Shown: positions 7,201 to 9,922 of the stretch, one piece after another
How positions within the stretch are numbered: the stretch's first letter is position 1
How the letters are laid out: each line of letters starts with the position of its first letter
Origin: Paraprevotella sp.
Lineage (GTDB): Bacteria; Bacteroidota; Bacteroidia; Bacteroidales; Bacteroidaceae
Direction of reading: 5' to 3'
Assembly (NCBI GenBank): GCA_017425765.1
Contig: JAFOXE010000214.1
Coordinates: forward strand, 1 to 9,922
DNA: 9,922 nt
The notes under the pieces: generated by a model
What the model saw: the letters and a program-made list of their open reading frames with translations, nothing else
What the model was told of the DNA's origin: nothing
Database searches by the model: none
Position numbers and translations under genes: made by a program

Positions 7201-7645
7201 TTTGATGGAGAGTGACATGATGATGTTCTTCTCGGACGAGTATGTACCCGGTAGTAGTGAACGTATGTTGTTGTATCGCGAATTAGATGGTTTAGAGAAA
7301 GAAACCGACGTTGAATTGTATCGTCAGCGCCTTATCGACCGTTTTGGACCGATACCCGAGGAAGCCGAGGAACTGATTCGCGTGGTTGCCTTGCGACGTT
7401 TGGGTAAGCATTTGGGCGCAGAACGCATTATTTTGAAATCGTCGCGTATGCGTTTGTACTTCGTGCAAAACGAGAATAGTCCGTTCTACCAAAGTGATGC
7501 GTTTGGCCGATGTGTAGATTATGTATTGTCAAATGCTCACCGTTGCGAAATGAAGGAGATAAAGGGTCGTAGAACGATGCTTGTTAGGGATATCCAGAGC
7601 GTGAGAGAGGCTTTGGATGTACTTCGTGTTATTGCCGGAGAATAA
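4253..7645 (+). CDS. mfd: Transcription-repair coupling factor Mfd
   Basis: A 1130-residue ATP-driven DNA translocase that pushes stalled RNA polymerase off template-strand lesions and recruits UvrA for nucleotide excision repair. Length is close to E. coli Mfd (about 1148). The N-terminal third is UvrB-like; residues about 177-212 carry the YEPGQYAVRGSLIDV...DFFGDE segment. The RNA polymerase-interacting domain begins near 445 (ELGDYVVHIDHGVGRF). The RecG-like motor follows: Walker A GDVGFGKTE (597-605, Lys603), DEEQ box (698-701), TATPIPRTL (about 724-732) and motif VI QMRGRVGRS (867-875), then the translocation segment ending in RGAGNLLG. The C-terminal regulatory D7 domain covers roughly the last 130 residues, including RFGPIPEE. 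No domain is missing or broken. The ATG at 4253 is preferred over the GTG at 4238, since MDIQEL is the natural N-terminus and a promoter box covers the GTG. It converges with the phosphatase gene, 12 nt away. Confidence 0.97.
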   Translation: MDIQELQHLYSEHKQVKALGKVLQDDKVQTLHLSGMCASSAPLVFASLACAAPQALNRPYLFVLDDVEEAGYFYHDLTQVLGDKNVLFFPSSFRRALKFGQRDAANEILRTEALSRITGGDLPLFLVSYPDALAEKVVSQKQLSEHTLQITVGEEVDISFVESTLFEYGFQRVDYVYEPGQYAVRGSLIDVYSYSSEYPYRIDFFGDEVDSIRTFEVETQLSKDKHERITIVPQLKQGQQENIPFTSFLPDNTVLVLKDLLYVTESVEKIFKEGFARQAVVEQEAINEMHEQELFAQIKKDFLLTNGNQFLGDVSSMKRVEFGHRPTGNPQATIAFNLTAQPIFHKNFEMVFSSFSDYISRGYTLYILADSSKQATRLEAIFEEQGTGIHFTPVSKTLHAGFADDDAKVCFFTDHQIFDRFHKYSLRSDKARSGKVALSLKELQQFELGDYVVHIDHGVGRFGGLVRIPNGDSMQEVIKIIYQHDDVVFVSIHALHKVSKYKGREGEPPRVNRLGTGAWERLKERTKSKIKDIARDLIQLYSKRREEKGFAFSADSFMQHELEAGFLYEDTPDQLKATQDVKGDMESSRPMDRLVCGDVGFGKTEVAVRAAFKACVDNKQVAVMVPTTVLAYQHYQTFSERLKNLPVRVEYLSRARSAAKTKEIIKDLEEGRINILVGTHKLIGKSVKFHDLGLLIIDEEQKFGVATKEKLRQMKVNVDTLTLTATPIPRTLQFSLMGARDLSVIQTPPPNRYPIQTEVHTFNAEIIADAINFEMSRNGQVFIVNNRISNLIDLAALVQKHVPDARVCVGHGRMSPEELEKIIFDFANHDYDVLVSTTIIESGIDIPNANTIIINGAQNFGLSDLHQMRGRVGRSNKKAFCYLLAPPLSALTAEARRRLQAIENFSDLGSGIHIAMQDLDIRGAGNLLGAEQSGFIADLGYETYQKILSEAVKELRNDEFAELYAEDVKDGVVKGGEDFVDECLMESDMMMFFSDEYVPGSSERMLLYRELDGLEKETDVELYRQRLIDRFGPIPEEAEELIRVVALRRLGKHLGAERIILKSSRMRLYFVQNENSPFYQSDAFGRCVDYVLSNAHRCEMKEIKGRRTMLVRDIQSVREALDVLRVIAGE

Positions 7646-7657
7646 TTCCTTTTATCT

Positions 7658-8218
7658 TTAATCAGCGGTAAGTCCGCTTTCCTCGCGTAAGTATTGAAAT
7701 GAGAGTGGTGTTTTGATTTCTAATCGGCGTACTTCTGCATTGTTCATACGTGGTATGTCGCTGATACTTTTCCCTAAATATGCTCCTTGAATCACGCGGC
7801 CGAATAATCCGTGGCTAATGCACAGTACCGTTTGGTTGTCGTGGTGTTTTATTAATTGTTTCAGGAACTTTTCGGCGCGACAATAGAGTTCTTCTACCGT
7901 TTCCACACTTTCCATGTCTTGATCTACCATGCGACGATAATTGCAGCCCGTGAGCAACCCCCAATCACGTTCTCGCAGTAGCGGAGTGGTTTGTATGGGT
8001 AGGTTGAGGCTTTTGTTTACGATGTGCGCCGTGTCAATGCAGCGTTGTAAATCGCTGCAAATTAGGGTGTCGAAGTGTAAGCCTTGTAAGTTAGTTCCCA
8101 ACTGATCGGCTTGTATACGTCCGTTGTCGGTGAGGTGCCCCGGCATATGTCCTTGCAAAATGTGATTCAGATTCTCTTCGGTTTCTCCGTGACGTGCTAT
8201 GTAGAGTGTTACAGCCAT
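7658..8218 (-). CDS. Histidine phosphatase (phosphoglycerate mutase superfamily)
   Basis: A 186-residue cytosolic phosphohydrolase of the branch that uses a phosphohistidine intermediate. The N-terminal RHGET motif (9-13) holds the nucleophile His10; LTDNGRIQA (29-37), SDLQR (55-59, phosphate-binding Arg59), the proton-donor region RERDWG (82-87, Glu83) and the second catalytic His136 in SHGLFGR complete the site. The length and the short loop before residue 110 fit the cofactor-independent phosphatases (GpmB, CobC/alpha-ribazole phosphatase or broad acid phosphatases) better than glycolytic cofactor-dependent mutase, which is about 230-250 residues. Substrate is unknown; no cobalamin genes are nearby to support a CobC role. 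It is transcribed alone from a putative promoter facing the HdeD-like gene and ends 12 nt from the mfd stop. Confidence 0.9.
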   Translation of the reverse strand: MAVTLYIARHGETEENLNHILQGHMPGHLTDNGRIQADQLGTNLQGLHFDTLICSDLQRCIDTAHIVNKSLNLPIQTTPLLRERDWGLLTGCNYRRMVDQDMESVETVEELYCRAEKFLKQLIKHHDNQTVLCISHGLFGRVIQGAYLGKSISDIPRMNNAEVRRLEIKTPLSFQYLREESGLTAD

Positions 8219-8246
8219 TACGTAACATTATTTTAGGTTCGTTATG

Positions 8247-8254
8247 CAAAGATA
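8247..8254 (-). promoter_or_regulatory. Probable -7 box of the histidine phosphatase gene
   Basis: Minus-strand reading TATCTTTG matches TAnnTTTG, 28 nt before the ATG, predicting a leader of about 20 nt. A matching -33 element is not evident. Confidence 0.45.
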
Positions 8255-8266
8255 ATTTTTACTTTG

Positions 8267-8296
8267 TTGTGATTGACGTGATTTGGCGTATATTTG
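8267..8296 (+). promoter_or_regulatory. Bacteroidetes-type promoter of the HdeD-like gene
   Basis: TTG at 8267-8269, a 19-nt spacer, then TATATTTG at 8289-8296, an exact -7 match at standard spacing. The leader to the ATG at 8346 would be about 43 nt. The element lies across the upstream TTG codon at 8283, so a start there is very unlikely. Confidence 0.6.
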
Positions 8297-8345
8297 CCAC
8301 CGTATTGTAGAAAAGAATAGTGTTACAATTAAAATTGTAGAATTT

Positions 8346-8909
8346 ATGAAAGTGCTAAGTAGTTATATTCTCCGTTCGGTGTGTGCCGTGTTGGTGGGAT
8401 GCTTGTTGGCTTTTAATCCACAACAGATGACCACTTTGTTGGTTCAGTTGATTGGTGGCTTGTTCTTCTTGTCGGGTTTAGGCTCTCTTTTGAACTATGT
8501 TAGATTACAGAATGTAAAGAATGCCAATTACGCCCCGTTATTCCCGGTGGTAGGTGTGGGCAGCTTGTTGTTTGGCTTATTCTTGGTGTTTTTCCCGTCT
8601 TATTTTATTACCTATCTGATGTTCATGTTGGGCGGACTTTTGGTCGTGGCCGGTGTGAGTCAGTTGGGCGTGTTGCTGAACTATCGTCGTGTAATGCCTC
8701 TTATGTGGAGCACTACGGTGGTGCCAGTTTTGGTTCTGTGTGTAGGTCTATACATCTTATTCCAACCGATGGATTCGGCTTCTATGCCCTTTGTCGTTTT
8801 GGGGGTTGCAAGCATTGTTTATGGTGTATTTGAGTTGATTAACGGCATTCGATTGATGCGATATTCTCGTCTTGCAGACGAAACCACTACGTATGAAGAG
8901 ATTTATTAG
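8346..8909 (+). CDS. HdeD/DUF308-like six-helix membrane protein
   Basis: A 187-residue inner-membrane protein with six hydrophobic segments at about 7-23, 28-50, 64-84, 88-112, 120-141 and 148-168, arranged as three helix pairs with repeated Gly-rich patterns (GGLFFLSG, VGVGSLLFG, GGLLVVAG, LGVASIVYG). This repeat of short helical hairpins is characteristic of the HdeD/DUF308 family; HdeD itself is linked to acid resistance in E. coli, but most members have no proven role. A charged, probably cytoplasmic tail ends in TTTYEEIY. The start at the ATG (8346) gives the typical N-terminus KVLSSYILRSV; the open frame extends upstream to a TTG within the promoter and is not used. It has its own promoter and a strong terminator downstream, so it is probably monocistronic. 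Confidence 0.82.
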   Translation: MKVLSSYILRSVCAVLVGCLLAFNPQQMTTLLVQLIGGLFFLSGLGSLLNYVRLQNVKNANYAPLFPVVGVGSLLFGLFLVFFPSYFITYLMFMLGGLLVVAGVSQLGVLLNYRRVMPLMWSTTVVPVLVLCVGLYILFQPMDSASMPFVVLGVASIVYGVFELINGIRLMRYSRLADETTTYEEIY

Positions 8910-8988
8910 AGATTTTTTATGTGTTTGAAAACGAATCTGTTGTGACTTTAATAATGAACTAATAGTTTGATTGGTTTTTAGATGGATA

Positions 8989-9032
8989 AAAAGAGATGTA
9001 GGCCTCAACACACTGAGGCCTACATCTCTTTT
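8989..9032. terminator. Strong intrinsic terminator after the HdeD-like gene
   Basis: A perfect 19-bp stem (8989-9007 with 9014-9032) closing a 6-nt ACACAC loop. The inner part is GC-rich (AGGCCTCA) and the outer part is AAAAGAGA/TCTCTTTT, giving the U-tract for the plus-strand transcript and A-to-U symmetry for the other strand. It sits 79 nt after the stop codon. Confidence 0.8.
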
Positions 9033-9040
9033 GCTTTTGG

Positions 9041-9069
9041 CGTACGTGTGGTGCCCTGTTACACGTACG
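9041..9069. repeat. Inverted repeat between two terminators
   Basis: A perfect 9-bp stem, CGTACGTGT (9041-9049) with ACACGTACG (9061-9069), around an 11-nt loop. Each arm contains the palindrome CGTACG. There is no U-tract after it on either strand, so it is not a simple terminator. It could be part of a structured 3' end, a protein site, or a relic; no role can be assigned. Confidence 0.6.
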
Positions 9070-9108
9070 TCTGTTTGGGCACAGTCGAGCATGTACTTTC
9101 AATAGCAT

Positions 9109-9154
9109 GAAAAAAGAAATCGTCCTTTGCATTCGTGTTTGTTTGCAAAGGACG
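9109..9154 (-). terminator. Intrinsic terminator of pheS
   Basis: A perfect 11-bp stem (9121-9131 with 9144-9154) around a 12-nt loop. Read on the minus strand it is followed by ATTTCTTTTTT (about 9110-9120), a good U-tract. It lies 53 nt beyond the pheS stop codon and faces the terminator of the convergent membrane-protein gene. Confidence 0.75.
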
Positions 9155-9207
9155 TTGTTATTATTGTTTGGCATCATTACAATGCCGTGTCAAGGTCATG
9201 AACTATT

Positions 9208-9922
9208 TTAATTTGCTGCTTCGAATTCTTCCAGGAATCGGGTGTCGTTTTCAGAGAACATACGAAGATCTTTTACTTGATATTTCAAGTTGGTGATGCG
9301 CTCAATACCCATACCGAATGCATATCCTCTATAGATGTTACTGTCAATTCCATTGGCTTCAAGAACAGCAGGGTCCACCATACCGCAACCTAGGATTTCT
9401 ACCCATCCGGTGTGTTTGCAGAACGAGCAACCAGTTCCACCACAAATGTTGCAGCTGATGTCCATTTCGGCTGACGGTTCTGTGAAGGGGAAGTATGAAG
9501 GACGTAGACGAATTTTGGTTTCGGTGCCAAACATCTCTTGAGCAAACAACAAAAGTACTTGCTTTAGATCGGTAAACGATACGTTCTTGTCGATGTAAAG
9601 ACCTTCTACCTGATGGAAGAAGCAGTGTGCACGTGCCGAGATAGCTTCGTTACGATACACTCTACCCGGACAAATTACGCGAATAGGCGGTTGTGTGGTT
9701 TCCATCACACGAGCCTGTACAGACGAGGTGTGCGAACGCAAAATTATATCGGGGTGAGCCTCGATAAAGAATGTATCTTGCATGTCGCGTGCCGGATGAT
9801 CGTCGGCAAAATTCATTGATGAGTATACATGCCAATCGTCTTCTACCTCAGGTCCTTCGGCAAGAGTAAAGCCCAAACGTGCAAAGATATCTACGATTTC
9901 GTTCTTCACGATGGTGAGCGGA
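9208..9922 (-). CDS. pheS: Phenylalanyl-tRNA synthetase alpha subunit, 5' end off window
   Basis: Catalytic subunit of the cytosolic alpha2-beta2 enzyme that charges tRNA-Phe. About 238 C-terminal residues are visible, against about 340 in the whole protein; the frame runs through the right edge (...[18 protein letters not shown]), so the N-terminal tRNA-binding coiled coil and the true start are outside. Class II synthetase signatures are present: SHTSSVQ region, motif 2 [20 protein letters not shown], and motif 3 [10 protein letters not shown], with the conserved alanine that in E. coli (Ala294) shapes the phenylalanine pocket. [13 protein letters not shown] cysteine cluster, common in many bacterial PheS proteins, lies before the [11 protein letters not shown] segment. 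The stop is followed by a clear terminator, so pheS ends its transcript here; pheT is not adjacent on the 3' side. Confidence 0.96.
   Translation of the reverse strand, partial: PLTIVKNEIVDIFARLGFTLAEGPEVEDDWHVYSSMNFADDHPARDMQDTFFIEAHPDIILRSHTSSVQARVMETTQPPIRVICPGRVYRNEAISARAHCFFHQVEGLYIDKNVSFTDLKQVLLLFAQEMFGTETKIRLRPSYFPFTEPSAEMDISCNICGGTGCSFCKHTGWVEILGCGMVDPAVLEANGIDSNIYRGYAFGMGIERITNLKYQVKDLRMFSENDTRFLEEFEAAN

Noticed and set aside
8283..8345. TTG start for the HdeD-like protein
   Set aside because: The extension would contain the -7 promoter box and precedes a normal membrane-protein N-terminus at the ATG at 8346.
8757..9177. Minus-strand open frames across the 3' end of the HdeD-like gene and the intergenic region
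   Set aside because: They cross the terminator stems, have biased composition from the inverted repeats, and resemble no protein.
9907..9909. GTG as the start of pheS
   Set aside because: The reading frame continues to the window edge with PheS-like sequence (PLTI before VKNE), so this is an internal valine codon.

Overview
The window looks like an ordinary chromosomal stretch of a Bacteroidales bacterium (Bacteroidaceae/Prevotellaceae-like). The grounds are the protein sequences (Mfd, PheS, PyrC), the lack of clear Shine-Dalgarno sites before most starts, and intergenic TAnnTTTG boxes of the Bacteroidetes sigma-ABfr type. No lineage was tested by search. I see no rRNA, tRNA, CRISPR array, insertion sequence or phage gene.

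Layout. (a) 1-2119, minus strand: pyrC (dihydroorotase) followed, with an ATGA stop/start overlap, by a gene for a free-standing MetH activation (AdoMet-binding) domain that runs off the left edge. (b) 2120-2270: divergent promoters; 2271-2927 is a plus-strand HAD-family phosphatase ending at a strong bidirectional terminator hairpin. (c) 3005-4100, minus strand: a DPM1/Ppm1-like family 2 glycosyltransferase with no membrane anchor, followed 25 nt later by a small membrane protein of about three helices. (d) 4101-4252: divergent promoter region; 4253-7645 is mfd, the transcription-repair coupling factor. (e) 7658-8218, minus strand: a histidine-phosphatase (phosphoglycerate mutase superfamily) protein, convergent with mfd across a 12-nt gap. 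(f) 8219-8345: divergent promoters; 8346-8909 is an HdeD/DUF308-like six-helix membrane protein. (g) 8910-9207 carries no believable gene but holds three inverted repeats: a terminator for the membrane-protein gene, a middle hairpin, and a terminator for pheS. (h) 9208-9922, minus strand: the 3' two-thirds of pheS, cut by the right edge.

The genes are mostly unrelated housekeeping functions: pyrimidine synthesis, methionine synthase reactivation, polyprenol-sugar synthesis, DNA repair and tRNA charging. Two pairs look like real units. One is pyrC with the MetH activation protein, which are translationally coupled. The other is the soluble polyprenol-phosphate mannosyltransferase with its small membrane neighbour. 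I found no clear evidence of an undescribed system. The two most interesting points are the separated MetH activation domain, which has a substitution at a known AdoMet-contact position and a Cys-containing insertion, and the possible anchor role of the small membrane protein.
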